Shown here: positions 1-8,845 of the stretch, piece by piece | Layout: each line of letters starts with the position of its first letter | Numbering within the stretch: the stretch's first letter is position 1 | DNA from: SAR116 cluster bacterium | GTDB taxonomy: Bacteria; Pseudomonadota; Alphaproteobacteria; Puniceispirillales; Puniceispirillaceae | Assembly: GCA_004212735.1 (NCBI GenBank) | Contig: SHBD01000016.1 | Location: 1-37,426 of the forward strand | Direction of reading: 5' to 3' | DNA: 37,426 bases | Made by a program: the position numbers and the translations under genes | Notes under the pieces: model-generated | What the model saw: the letters and a program-made list of their open reading frames with translations, nothing else | Told to the model about the DNA's origin: nothing | Databases searched by the model: none

Positions 1-390
1 ATCATAGTGGCGCGTCAAAGTGGCGCAGCCAAAGACTAATAGTCCATCAAAACCTCAGAATCTCCATCGTCTGCCGCGGCTAACAGCCTGTCTGGGCCAA
101 TTTGGGCCAGATCCACCTTGCCCGACAAGGAAAAGCAGCCGTCTGTGTTTGGTAAAAAACGCGTATTGACAACTCATAACATTATTCGCATTGTGACTCA
201 TCCAAACCACGATTTTGTTATGGATCGGTAGAGATGGCTTTGTAACAATAGCGGGTTGAAAGATGAGCAGTGTTTAGAGGGCATAATAGAGTGTCAGCCA
301 TCGCAATTGTGCGGGCGGACGCTTGAACGGTACTGGATTAACGACACGAGGAGATGTCATCGGATATTGGTCGGACTAGGGGGAACTACC
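1..390. other. Left-edge non-coding stretch
   Basis: No convincing gene is visible here. One + frame is open from base 1 to a TAA at 37-39, so the extreme left could be the last dozen codons of an upstream gene, but that is too little to identify. The in-frame extension of the following ORF (256-390) is probably untranslated leader, because the good ribosome site lies just before the ATG at 391. Confidence 0.4.
166..194 (+). promoter_or_regulatory. Putative promoter for the sox-side operon
   Basis: A perfect -35 hexamer TTGACA lies at 166-171. After a 17-bp spacer comes a weak -10, CATTGT (189-194), which keeps the important second A and last T. It is about 200 bp upstream of the first gene of the rightward sox cluster. 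It is called by eye only. Confidence 0.35.
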
Positions 391-1524
391 ATGATCGAAT
401 CACAAATGAATCAACTGGCACCGCCTGACGCTAGTGGATATTTTCATCAGGATCCCGTGAGGGCGGGAGCGCAGAACCTGATTGAAGGCTGCCTTGGCGC
501 TGTCTATGGCAAAGAAATTCTAATCGTTGCGGAAGACCCGCGCCTTGGCTGGTATGACGCTGCTGCACCGGCAAGCGTTGAGGCCGCTCTTCTGGAAATG
601 GGCGCATCAGTCAAAAAATTGATGGTCGGCGCGCCACAGAACCACGCACTCACGGCTGTGCAAACAGCCATCGACGCGGCCGACGAGGTGATCTTTTTTG
701 CGCGTATCGGAGACCAGGGCCGCTTCAAATCGCAATATCAGGGCCCGCGCCCGGTGATGAGCTATGCGAGAAATGCCGCGATGCTGGCAAGCGGTTATGG
801 GCAGCTCAATCATAATGCGATGGTCGCGCTAAAAGATGTGATTGACGAGATCACGCTTGGCGCACGTCACATTCGCATCACCTGCCCGCTTGGCACAGAT
901 ATTGAGGGATCGCCCGGACAAAGCCTGGCCAAAGGTGATGAGGTTGTCGTCAGCCGCTATCCGATGGGCGTGCCGAAGCCCTTGTCTGTCAACGGGTTTA
1001 CCGGTGTGGTTAAGCTCACGCATTATTTGACGTCAGCTGGCTCCAAGGTGTATGAGCCAGCCTATCTGGAGCTGCCCGATATTGTGACGGCGCGCATTGA
1101 CGGCACGCGGATGGCCGACATTACGGGCCCGGCTGACCTTGTTGCGGCTTTTCGCGGGCATTACGAACAGGTCGCAGCAAAATTCGGGCTGGACGCTTTC
1201 AACATCGATTCCTGGCATGCGGGCATTCACCCGTTGATGGGGTATGATATGTTGGCATCTGCTGATCCCGAGCGGTGGTCACAAACGGTGTTTTCCAACC
1301 CAAGAATTCTGCATTTTCATACCTGCGGCATGGGGCCGCCGGGCGAAATCTGCTGGATGATCATTGATCCAACCATCACCATTGATGGGATCGCACTGTG
1401 GGAAAATGGACGATTGCATCCTGAACGGTTTGCCCCGACAATGGATGTTCTACGCGCCGCCCCCGAACTTGCCAGCGCCTTTGCCAAACCAGTTGGCGAT
1501 ATTGGTCTGGGAGATGCGTGTTAA
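391..1524 (+). CDS. NicX/M29-like putative metalloenzyme (function uncertain)
   Basis: This encodes a 377-aa protein with no signal peptide. The start at 391 is chosen because an AGGGGGA ribosome site precedes it. The overall layout, with an N-terminal alpha/beta half and a C-terminal half rich in His, Asp and Glu, recalls the aminopeptidase T (M29) and 2,5-dihydroxypyridine dioxygenase (NicX) superfamily. A His in an IDSWHAGIHP stretch and an FHTCG stretch sit where NicX-type enzymes place metal ligands. However, the expected distal His-x-Asp pair is not obvious: the matching place reads CWMIIDP. The substrate is therefore unknown. The gene lies 54 bp ahead of soxB in the same direction, so it is probably co-transcribed with sarcosine oxidase and may supply or process an N-methylated or cyclic nitrogen compound. 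That role is inference. Confidence 0.5.
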   Translation: MIESQMNQLAPPDASGYFHQDPVRAGAQNLIEGCLGAVYGKEILIVAEDPRLGWYDAAAPASVEAALLEMGASVKKLMVGAPQNHALTAVQTAIDAADEVIFFARIGDQGRFKSQYQGPRPVMSYARNAAMLASGYGQLNHNAMVALKDVIDEITLGARHIRITCPLGTDIEGSPGQSLAKGDEVVVSRYPMGVPKPLSVNGFTGVVKLTHYLTSAGSKVYEPAYLELPDIVTARIDGTRMADITGPADLVAAFRGHYEQVAAKFGLDAFNIDSWHAGIHPLMGYDMLASADPERWSQTVFSNPRILHFHTCGMGPPGEICWMIIDPTITIDGIALWENGRLHPERFAPTMDVLRAAPELASAFAKPVGDIGLGDAC

Positions 1525-1578
1525 CAGGTCACGATGCATGATGTTTTTGGTGCTAACGGGTGTTAGGGGTGTTGTTTG

Positions 1579-2829
1579 ATGGGTAGGTTTTCGGCTTTTA
1601 GCCTCGCCTGGAATGCCCTTAGCCATCATCGCAATTGGACCCGCTATTGGCAGAACAAACCGCTCGCCAAGAGATATGATGTGTTGATCATTGGCGCAGG
1701 TGGACATGGACTTGCATGTGCCCATTATCTTGCTCAAAATCATGGTATTTCCAACGTGGCCGTTCTGGAAAAGGGATGGCTGGGGGGCGGCAATATTGCC
1801 CGCAACACGGTGACCATTCGGTCCAATTATCTGCGCGATGAGAGCATTCCCTTTTTCGTCAAAAGCGTGTCCTTGTTTGAGGGGCTGGCGAAGGAGCTGA
1901 ACTTCAATCTGATGTATTCCAAACGGAGTATGATTGATGTCGTCCAGACCTATCCCAAAATGCGGGAAATTCGCCGCCGCATGATGAATGGCTATCTTCA
2001 CGGATCAAGCTATGCACCGATTGATGTCGCCGAACTGCGGCGCCGGGTGCCGGCACTGACCGGTGGTGGACCGGACTCTCGCCTGCCGATCATCGGGGCG
2101 ATGGTGCATAAGGAAGCCGCCGTGTGCCGGCATGATGGTGTCGCGTGGGGCTATGCGCGATCAGCAAGCGCCCGCGGTGTTGAAATTCACCAGCATACAG
2201 AAGTGAAAAGCCTGCTTCGTGACAGGGATGGAACGATCAAGGGCGTTGAGACAAACCGCGGAACCGTGCTGGCCGACAAGGTGGCCGTGGTGGTATCCGG
2301 CCATACAACGACAATCACCGAGACCGCTGGCCTGAACTTGCCAGTCAAATCCTTCAATCTGGCGGCTTTTGTCTCGGAGCCGGTGAAGCCGTTGATTGAT
2401 GTGATCGTGAACTGCCCCGATCTTGGCGTCTATCTCAATCAATCGGATAAGGGCGAGCTTGTCATTGGCGGTGCGCCCGATGCCGGACAATCATTCCGCC
2501 GCGATATGAAGCAGAGTGTCTTTGAAGATGCGGTTGTCACCATGTTGGAATTGTTTCCGGCCTTCCGGCGGTTGAAATTACTGCGCCAGTGGGGCGGCGT
2601 TCTGGACATTGCACATGATGCCACGCCAATCATTTCGGCAACCGATATTCCCGGATTGTTTGTATCCTGCGGATGGTGGGGTGGGTTCAAAGCTGTGCCT
2701 GCAGGCGGCTATACGCTGGCCCATCTGATCGCCACGGGGCAACCGCATGAAGTCGCTGCACCCTTTACCCTTGATCGTTTCCGTCACCTCGATTTCATTG
2801 TGGAATCGGGAACGACAACTGCCAGATAG
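1579..2829 (+). CDS. soxB: Sarcosine oxidase beta subunit
   Basis: This is the beta subunit (416 aa) of the cytoplasmic heterotetrameric sarcosine oxidase, which oxidises sarcosine to glycine with O2 and passes the methyl group to tetrahydrofolate. It has an N-terminal FAD dinucleotide-binding motif GAGGHG at about residues 39-44. A conserved RHDGVAWGYA stretch contains a His near residue 185 that would carry the covalent FMN in the family. A C-terminal GWWGGFKAVPAGG region closes the flavin fold. The ATG at 1579 follows a TAGGGGTG ribosome site; a TTG immediately upstream is less likely. Length matches the family. It is the first gene of soxBDAG. Confidence 0.95.
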   Translation: MGRFSAFSLAWNALSHHRNWTRYWQNKPLAKRYDVLIIGAGGHGLACAHYLAQNHGISNVAVLEKGWLGGGNIARNTVTIRSNYLRDESIPFFVKSVSLFEGLAKELNFNLMYSKRSMIDVVQTYPKMREIRRRMMNGYLHGSSYAPIDVAELRRRVPALTGGGPDSRLPIIGAMVHKEAAVCRHDGVAWGYARSASARGVEIHQHTEVKSLLRDRDGTIKGVETNRGTVLADKVAVVVSGHTTTITETAGLNLPVKSFNLAAFVSEPVKPLIDVIVNCPDLGVYLNQSDKGELVIGGAPDAGQSFRRDMKQSVFEDAVVTMLELFPAFRRLKLLRQWGGVLDIAHDATPIISATDIPGLFVSCGWWGGFKAVPAGGYTLAHLIATGQPHEVAAPFTLDRFRHLDFIVESGTTTAR

Positions 2830-2869
2830 GACTGTCAGATACGACCGTCAGATAAGAAAGGCCAGATCA
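2821..2869 (+). repeat. Short 13-bp-period repeat between soxB and soxD
   Basis: Four copies of a GYCAGAT core begin at about 2821, 2834, 2847 and 2861. They start in the last codons of soxB and run to the soxD start codon. They fill the entire intercistronic gap and look like slippage-born duplication. No function is visible. Confidence 0.6.
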
Positions 2870-3123
2870 TGTTAAGCCTGCCTTGCCCCTTTTGCGGACA
2901 GCGCGATGAGACAGAATTCCTGAATGCTGGTCCCGCCAAGCCAGCACGCCCCAACGCCGATGTGACCGACAGTAAATGGGTTGAATGGCTGACCGTGCCG
3001 GTAAATACCATCGGCTATGTCGAGGAAAAGTGGTGGCACGCCAAAGGCTGCGGCAAATGGTTCACAATCAAACGTCATACGGTCACCCACGAGATCAAGA
3101 TGCCAGATGAGGATGGCAGATGA
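2869..3123 (+). CDS. soxD: Sarcosine oxidase delta subunit
   Basis: This is the small (84 aa) zinc-binding subunit of heterotetrameric sarcosine oxidase. Cys6 and Cys9 (CPFCG) together with His57 and Cys61 (HAKGC) form the expected zinc site. The long WVEWL...GYVEEKWWHAKGC segment is typical of the family. It lies 39 bp after soxB. Its stop overlaps the soxA start in an ATGA junction at 3120-3123, so the two genes are translationally coupled. Confidence 0.95.
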   Translation: MLSLPCPFCGQRDETEFLNAGPAKPARPNADVTDSKWVEWLTVPVNTIGYVEEKWWHAKGCGKWFTIKRHTVTHEIKMPDEDGR

Positions 3124-6077
3124 CGCACAATCCTTTTCGCAATGAGACAGGCGGACGGATTGACCGCAACAGCCCCGTTGGATTTGAGTTTAACGGTAGA
3201 ATTTATGCCGGCTATGACGGGGATACGCTTGCCTCAGCCCTTTTGGCGAATGGCGTATTCCTGACGGCGCGTTCATTCAAATATCATCGCCCACGCGGCG
3301 TCATGGGCGCCGGTGTTGAAGAGCCGTCATGCCTTGTTGAACTGCTTGGCGCGGATGCGGGCGGCAATCATGCGGCAACGACGGTGCGGCTGCAACCGGG
3401 CTTGCGGGCGAAGTCAGTCAATTGCTGGCCATCGCCTAATTTTGATTTGATGAGCATCAACCAGCTTTTTGCGCGGTTTCTGCCGGCAGGGTTTTATTAC
3501 AAGACCTTCATGTGGCCAAATTGGCATTTGTTTGAACCGTCAATCCGCCGGGCGGCTGGCCTTGCAGCTGCGCCCGATGACAAGATCCCGGACCAGCATT
3601 TCGAGACGCGTTATTGGTATGGTGATGTTCTTGTCGTGGGGGGTGGTCCGTGCGGGTTGCTGGCGGCGCTGATCGCCAGCCGCAGCGGTGCCCGCGTGAT
3701 GATTGTCGATGACCACCCTCACCCCGGTGGATATCTGCGGGCAAGCCAGACCGAAATTGACGGCAAACCAGCGATGGAGTGGGTCGCGGCGGTTATTGCC
3801 GAGCTTGACACCAATCCAGAGGTTACGCGTCTGCAGGACGCGACCGCGTGGGGCTATCGTGAGAACAATCTGTTGATGATTACAGAACGCAGCCCTGCCG
3901 AATCGCATGTGTTTCAGCGTGGTTGGAAAGCCCGTGCGGGACAGGTCATCCTTGCGACCGGTGCAATCGAACGCAATCTTGTTTTCACGAATAATGATTT
4001 GCCGGGCATCATGCTGGCATCAGCGGTGCAGACCTATCTCCATGAATTTGGCGTGATGCCCGGTCGCCGCGTCATGATCTTTGCCAACAACAGCAGTGCC
4101 TATGCGCTGGCCCATGATCTACAGGCCGATGATTTGCAGGCCGCAGGTACAGCGATCGCCGGCATCATCGATAGCCGCCCAGCCGATGCCATTGGTGCGG
4201 AAAAGGACGGGCTGGAAATTCCGATTTACACGGCGCATCAAGTAACGGCTGCGCATGGCGGTAAGCATCTGCGCGCGCTCAGCATTCGTGCCGACGATGG
4301 CAACATAAAACGCGTGGATTGCGATCTTCTGGCGGTATCTGGCGGATGGAATCCGGCTGTGCATCTGTTCTCGCAGGCACGGGGCACCCTTGCCTATGAT
4401 GATGAATTGGCAAGTTTTGTTCCCGATAAGGCGGCGCAAAGGCTGGCATGTGTTGGGGCGGCGGCTGGCAAGATGAATTTGGCTTCGGCACTGGCGGACA
4501 CGATCAGCACAATTACTGCCAGCCTTGGTGAAGATGGCTTTGAAAGCCCTGCCTTTACGATGCCCATATCCGCCGCATCACCCGATTACCATCTGCACCC
4601 GCTATGGCATGTTGATGGCATGAAACCGGGCGACAAGGCGTTTGTCGATATTCAGAATGATGTCACGCTTGATGATATTGGCCTTGCCATGCGCGAAGGC
4701 TTTGACACTGTCGAGCATGTAAAGCGCTACACGACCGCTGGCATGGGCATTGATCAGGGCAAAACCGGCAATGTCAATGTAATCGGCAATATCGCCGAGG
4801 CCAGTGCCAAGAGCCCCGGCGACATTGGGACAACGACCTTTCGGTCGCCCTTCACCCCGGTTGATTTCGGATCAATTGCCGGGCACCGAAATGGCGCGAC
4901 AGTGCTGCCGTTTCGGCATACGCCAATCACCCAATGGAACAGAGACCACGGCGCGGTTATGTATGAGGCTGGCGCGCGCTGGCAACGCCCAGGTTATTTC
5001 CCGATTGAAGGCGGCGACATGCAGGACGCGATCAACGCCGAGGCCGAGGCCGTGCGGTATGGGGTTGGCGTTTATGATGGCTCGCCGCTTGGCAAATTTG
5101 ACGTAAGCGGGCGCGATGCAGCGGCGTTTATTGATCTGCTGTATACGAATGATTTTGGCGATCTGGAAATTGGCATGGGGCGTTATGGCATCATGCTGAC
5201 TGACGATGGCATGATCCTTGATGATGGCGTTACTTTCAAGCTCGCCGACAATCATTATCTGATGTCGACCTCGACCGGCTTTGCCGATCTCGTCTATCGC
5301 CATATGGACTATCTGTTGCAGGTTGAATGTCCGGGCTGGCAGGTCTGGATCACTCCGGTCACCTCGCAATGGTGCAATGCCACAATCTGCGGGCCGAACG
5401 CGCGTGACGTGGTGGAAGCGCTTGGCACCTCAATTGACATAAGCAACGAGGCGCTCCCGTTCATGGCCATGCGTGATGGGATTGTTGCCGACATGCCAGC
5501 GCGCATCTGCCGCGTCAGCTTTACCGGCGAGGTCAGCTTTGAGATCAATGTCTGGCCACGCCATGCAGAGGCAATGTGGCGGCGCATCATGGAGATTGGC
5601 GCACCCTTCGGTATTGTGCCGGTTGGCTCTGAAACCAGCCACGTTCTGCGCGTTGAAAAGGGGTTCCTGTCACTTGGGCATGAGGTTGATGCCACCGCAG
5701 ACCCCTATGATCTGGGGATAGGATGGATCATGTCCCGCACAAAAACTCATGCCATCGGCCGCCGTTCGGTTGATATCCGCAGATCATCCGGCAAGCCGCG
5801 CCGTGAACTTGTTGGTCTGATCCCCGAAACAAATGGGGAGCTTGTTCCCGAAGGCGCACCCATCACCCCGAATGGCGAGCGTGTCGCCAGTGAGGGATTT
5901 GTATCCGCCTGCGTCTGGAGTGTGGTCAATAAACAGGTTATCGCGCTTGGGCTTTTGACAAATGGCCGTGCGCGCATCGGCGAGACAATCATCATCCGTG
6001 ATCAAGAGAGAATGATAAAGGCTGTTGTCACAAAACCCTGTTTCCATGATCCCAAGGGTGAGAGGCTGCGAGGATAG
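3120..6077 (+). CDS. soxA: Sarcosine oxidase alpha subunit
   Basis: This is the large (985 aa) catalytic subunit of heterotetrameric sarcosine oxidase. The N-terminal part (about residues 15-100) is the ferredoxin-like domain that begins with the IDR..PVGFEFNGR pattern. A nucleotide-binding domain follows, with the VVGGGPCGLLAA motif near residues 172-183. The C-terminal part, from about residue 600, is a GcvT-like aminomethyltransferase domain that binds tetrahydrofolate and captures the methyl group as 5,10-methylene-THF. Length is as expected. It overlaps soxD by four bases and is followed two bases later by soxG, so the operon is tightly packed. Confidence 0.95.
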   Translation: MTHNPFRNETGGRIDRNSPVGFEFNGRIYAGYDGDTLASALLANGVFLTARSFKYHRPRGVMGAGVEEPSCLVELLGADAGGNHAATTVRLQPGLRAKSVNCWPSPNFDLMSINQLFARFLPAGFYYKTFMWPNWHLFEPSIRRAAGLAAAPDDKIPDQHFETRYWYGDVLVVGGGPCGLLAALIASRSGARVMIVDDHPHPGGYLRASQTEIDGKPAMEWVAAVIAELDTNPEVTRLQDATAWGYRENNLLMITERSPAESHVFQRGWKARAGQVILATGAIERNLVFTNNDLPGIMLASAVQTYLHEFGVMPGRRVMIFANNSSAYALAHDLQADDLQAAGTAIAGIIDSRPADAIGAEKDGLEIPIYTAHQVTAAHGGKHLRALSIRADDGNIKRVDCDLLAVSGGWNPAVHLFSQARGTLAYDDELASFVPDKAAQRLACVGAAAGKMNLASALADTISTITASLGEDGFESPAFTMPISAASPDYHLHPLWHVDGMKPGDKAFVDIQNDVTLDDIGLAMREGFDTVEHVKRYTTAGMGIDQGKTGNVNVIGNIAEASAKSPGDIGTTTFRSPFTPVDFGSIAGHRNGATVLPFRHTPITQWNRDHGAVMYEAGARWQRPGYFPIEGGDMQDAINAEAEAVRYGVGVYDGSPLGKFDVSGRDAAAFIDLLYTNDFGDLEIGMGRYGIMLTDDGMILDDGVTFKLADNHYLMSTSTGFADLVYRHMDYLLQVECPGWQVWITPVTSQWCNATICGPNARDVVEALGTSIDISNEALPFMAMRDGIVADMPARICRVSFTGEVSFEINVWPRHAEAMWRRIMEIGAPFGIVPVGSETSHVLRVEKGFLSLGHEVDATADPYDLGIGWIMSRTKTHAIGRRSVDIRRSSGKPRRELVGLIPETNGELVPEGAPITPNGERVASEGFVSACVWSVVNKQVIALGLLTNGRARIGETIIIRDQERMIKAVVTKPCFHDPKGERLRG

Positions 6078-6079
6078 AT

Positions 6080-6586
6080 ATGGGGTATCAGGCAACCATC
6101 GAAAAACAGGGCATGTGGGCGATCTTTGACATCAAGGGCGATGCCAGCGTGGCGGCCAAACGGATAGCGCCTCTTGGTCTGTCATTGCCAGCCAGCACAA
6201 ACACGGCCAAGGCAAAAGACGGCCAGCATCTCTGCTGGATTGGTGAGGATCATTGGTTGTTGCTGGCCCCCGCCGAGATGGAAAATAAGCTGCTGGAGAG
6301 GCTCGACCTGCATCATTCGTCACTTGATTGCCGCATTGTCCATGTCAGCGATGCCTACACATTGTTCACGGTCACCGGACAACAGGCCGATGACATTCTG
6401 GCGATTGCAAGCCCGCTGGATACGCGGCGCAAACATTTCCCGGATGACGGAGCCGCCTATACCGAATTTTTTGGCATTCGGGGTCTGGTGCTGCGCTGGC
6501 GTGATGGCTACCTCGCTGCGGTTGAGCGCAGCTATGCCGACATGATCAGCGCCTATTTCGACAAGATATCGACAGGCAGCCGCTAG
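6080..6586 (+). CDS. soxG: Sarcosine oxidase gamma subunit
   Basis: This is the 168-aa gamma subunit of heterotetrameric sarcosine oxidase. It is distantly GcvT-like and has the CWIGEDHWLL stretch and the C-terminal VERSYADMISAYFDKIS helix seen in the family. It starts two bases after the soxA stop and is therefore co-translated. Its TAG stop shares the tetranucleotide CTAG (6583-6586) with the stop codon of the convergent Rieske gene. Confidence 0.92.
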   Translation: MGYQATIEKQGMWAIFDIKGDASVAAKRIAPLGLSLPASTNTAKAKDGQHLCWIGEDHWLLLAPAEMENKLLERLDLHHSSLDCRIVHVSDAYTLFTVTGQQADDILAIASPLDTRRKHFPDDGAAYTEFFGIRGLVLRWRDGYLAAVERSYADMISAYFDKISTGSR

Positions 6587-7626
6587 GCCGCGTTTCTGGC
6601 TGCGGCAATTCGTTTTTCAATCATCTTGCGAAACCGCATCGAGCCCGCATCAATACCAAGATTGATGTTGCGTGTGCGTTTATTCTTCATGCCCTTATGC
6701 ACCTCGACAAGGATATCGCGGTCCTCAATGAAAGCGCCTTTCGCCGCCTCGAACATCTGTGCGGACAGCGCCTCATTGTCAGGATCACCATTGCGATGCT
6801 GGAACCAGAAATAGCGCGTGTTATCGGCATCCACCGGGGTCATGAAATTATAGGAGATATTGACAAAGCTGTTGTCTGGCAGCGCGGTATCATCACCGCC
6901 TTTTCCAACCGGCGCAAAGATCGACTTGTTGATTGCAATAGACGGGACCCGGCATTCATAATGTTGTTTGCGGTCACAATTGCCAGCAAAAGGCAGCATC
7001 GGGGCGTAATAGGGAGGCGGCTGGCGGTCCTGCATCCAGCGCGATACGAGAACGCCATCCTCCAACCGTTCGACATTCAATGGCACATCCTCGGTTCCGG
7101 CACCCGCGAAGGACGACACATGCACCCACGCAACATGTGACGGGTCGAGCAGATTATCGGTCACATAAAGATAGTGACAGGCAATATCCATGCTGCCACC
7201 CGCTGTGCGGCCCCACGCCGGATTGTCATAATTTTCAATGCGGTAGATATCATCAGAATTGGCCGCATCAGGCGCGCCCATCCAGATCCACAACAAACCA
7301 TCGCACTCCACAACCGGGTAAGATTTGACGGCGACATTGGGCGGTGCATCCTGTTGTGTGGGGGCATGGACACAACTGCCGCTGCAATCAAAGGTCAGAC
7401 CATGATAGCCGCATTCCACCCGATCCGCATGCAACCGGCCATGCGACAAAGGCAATTTGCGATGGGGACACGCATCCTCAAGCGCGACCGCAACCCCCTT
7501 GTCAGTCCGGAAGATTACGATCCGTTCATCAAGGATAGTGAGCGGGGTCAATGAATGTTCAAAATCGGAGCTCCAGCCAGCCACATACCAACTATCAAAA
7601 AGAAATTCTGTTTCGATATCTATCAT
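6583..7626 (-). CDS. Rieske non-heme iron oxygenase (VanA-type)
   Basis: This encodes a 347-aa oxygenase component of the VanA / ring-hydroxylating oxygenase alpha-subunit class. Members use O2 and electrons from a separate reductase for O- or N-demethylation or hydroxylation. The Rieske [2Fe-2S] site is complete: Cys53 and His55 (CPHRKLPLSHG), Cys72 and His75 (CGYHG). The mononuclear iron site is seen in DNLLDPSHVAWVH, with His164 and His169. The ATG at 7626 is preferred over a TTG two codons upstream. It follows the DoeB-like gene by nine bases in the same operon. No reductase gene is visible nearby, so electrons must come from elsewhere. The substrate is unknown; the neighbours suggest a modified amino acid. 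Confidence 0.88.
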   Translation of the reverse strand: MIDIETEFLFDSWYVAGWSSDFEHSLTPLTILDERIVIFRTDKGVAVALEDACPHRKLPLSHGRLHADRVECGYHGLTFDCSGSCVHAPTQQDAPPNVAVKSYPVVECDGLLWIWMGAPDAANSDDIYRIENYDNPAWGRTAGGSMDIACHYLYVTDNLLDPSHVAWVHVSSFAGAGTEDVPLNVERLEDGVLVSRWMQDRQPPPYYAPMLPFAGNCDRKQHYECRVPSIAINKSIFAPVGKGGDDTALPDNSFVNISYNFMTPVDADNTRYFWFQHRNGDPDNEALSAQMFEAAKGAFIEDRDILVEVHKGMKNKRTRNINLGIDAGSMRFRKMIEKRIAAARNAA

Positions 7627-7635
7627 CGTCAACTC

Positions 7636-8634
7636 TCAGATTTCGGTTTCACATACCAGCATTGCCAGCATATCACCACGCACGACATAGCCCCTGTTTC
7701 CATGCGCAAGCACATGCCCAGTGGCCGAAAAATGCAGCGGTATTGGCGCATTATCCAGCCGGTCAAGCGAGCGAACATAGCCGGCCAATTGCCCCTTTTC
7801 CACTTGATCGCCTGCCTGAAACCGGCGGTCAAACAACCCGGCCACCGGTGCATAGATATTATCGGCGATGGACCGCGTTTCAACATAAAGGGACGGCGCT
7901 GCCTGCGGTATATTTTGGCTGATAATGCCGGCATGAACAAGACAGCGTTTCACCCCGGCAACGGCGTTCGCAACCTCAATCGGGTCGGCTCCCCCACCGC
8001 CGCCAAGTTCAGCCGCGATCATCGGCACACCAGCATTTAGCGCCGCAGCATTCAACGATCGCGTGTCATTAAAACCACCAAGAATCCAGGTAAAAGGCGC
8101 ACCAAAAGCCGCAGCAAGATCGAGATTGGCCTGCATCAGCTGTTTGTTGTCACAGCGACTGGCAAGTGCCGATGTGGCAAATACCGACGCCTTTCCGCCT
8201 GCGTGCAGATCAATCACGAGGTCAGCTTCGGGCAGGAGAACGGACACAAGAAAATCGGCCAGCATATCGGTGGGACCGCCATCAGGATCACCCGGAAAGG
8301 CCCGGTTCAAATTGCGACCATCAAGCGGCGATGTGCGCTGGGAGGCAAGAACAGCCGGAGCATTAAAGGCGGGCAGGATAATCAACCGACCCGTTAGCTG
8401 ATCGGGGATAATCTCCTCAATCAATTGGCTCAGCGCCACCGGCCCCTCAAACTCATCGCCATGCACACCAGCAACCAATAGCGCCGTTGGTCCCGGCTTG
8501 CCAACGATGCACGCAACGGGCACCGGATAAACACCAAGGGGATTTGCATTGTCGGACCAACGCAACAGCGCATCACCGGCCCGCTTGCCCGGCGATTGAA
8601 GACATATATCTAACTCAATACGCGATTTTGCCAT
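7636..8634 (-). CDS. DoeB-like M14/AstE-AspA deacylase
   Basis: This is a 332-aa zinc hydrolase of the succinylglutamate desuccinylase / aspartoacylase family. It most resembles DoeB, the N-acetyl-diaminobutyrate deacetylase of ectoine breakdown. Zinc ligands are visible as His58 and Glu61 in GVHGDEFEGP and His144 in DLHAGG. The RTSPLDGRNLNRAFPGDPDG block and the AELGGGGG stretch are family signatures. The C-terminal third (about 245-332) is a small beta barrel-like extension resembling a biotinyl/lipoyl-like domain. It is the first gene of a two-gene leftward operon with the Rieske oxygenase. The rest of the ectoine pathway (DoeA, DoeC) is absent from the window, so another N-acyl amino acid is more likely. 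Confidence 0.82.
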   Translation of the reverse strand: MAKSRIELDICLQSPGKRAGDALLRWSDNANPLGVYPVPVACIVGKPGPTALLVAGVHGDEFEGPVALSQLIEEIIPDQLTGRLIILPAFNAPAVLASQRTSPLDGRNLNRAFPGDPDGGPTDMLADFLVSVLLPEADLVIDLHAGGKASVFATSALASRCDNKQLMQANLDLAAAFGAPFTWILGGFNDTRSLNAAALNAGVPMIAAELGGGGGADPIEVANAVAGVKRCLVHAGIISQNIPQAAPSLYVETRSIADNIYAPVAGLFDRRFQAGDQVEKGQLAGYVRSLDRLDNAPIPLHFSATGHVLAHGNRGYVVRGDMLAMLVCETEI

Positions 8635-8750
8635 GATGGTGATCCAGGTGAAGGGTGCCTGTCATTTGTTGAAATTCTGGCTTTGACAAGAGAGGGTGCT
8701 ATTAGGTTTACTTTGTTCTAATTAATTACTTAGATAGTGACAATCCGGTA

Positions 8751-8792
8751 AAAGCAGTTCAAGCGAACCATAACGTTTTTTGAAACTGCTTT
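8751..8792. promoter_or_regulatory. Widely spaced inverted repeat in divergent promoter region
   Basis: AAAGCAGTT (8751-8759) and AACTGCTTT (8784-8792) are perfect 9-bp inverted copies with centres 33 bp apart, about three helical turns. They lie between the leftward DoeB-like gene and the rightward aminotransferase gene. A TTGACA (8796-8801) follows immediately on the + strand, although its -10 is poor. The geometry suits a dimer or tetramer binding regulator such as the nearby LysR protein. That assignment is inference. Confidence 0.45.
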
Positions 8793-8845
8793 CAATTGAC
8801 ATACTCTGATGTGATGGATGGTCGTAACTCAGCGAGGCCCGTTTG

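Noticed and set aside
1450-2001. 183-codon - strand frame across soxB
   Set aside because: It is an antisense shadow of soxB with no ribosome site or family features.
7636-8634. Firm call as ectoine-pathway DoeB
   Set aside because: DoeA, DoeC and ectoine transport genes are absent; only a DoeB-like deacylase is supported.
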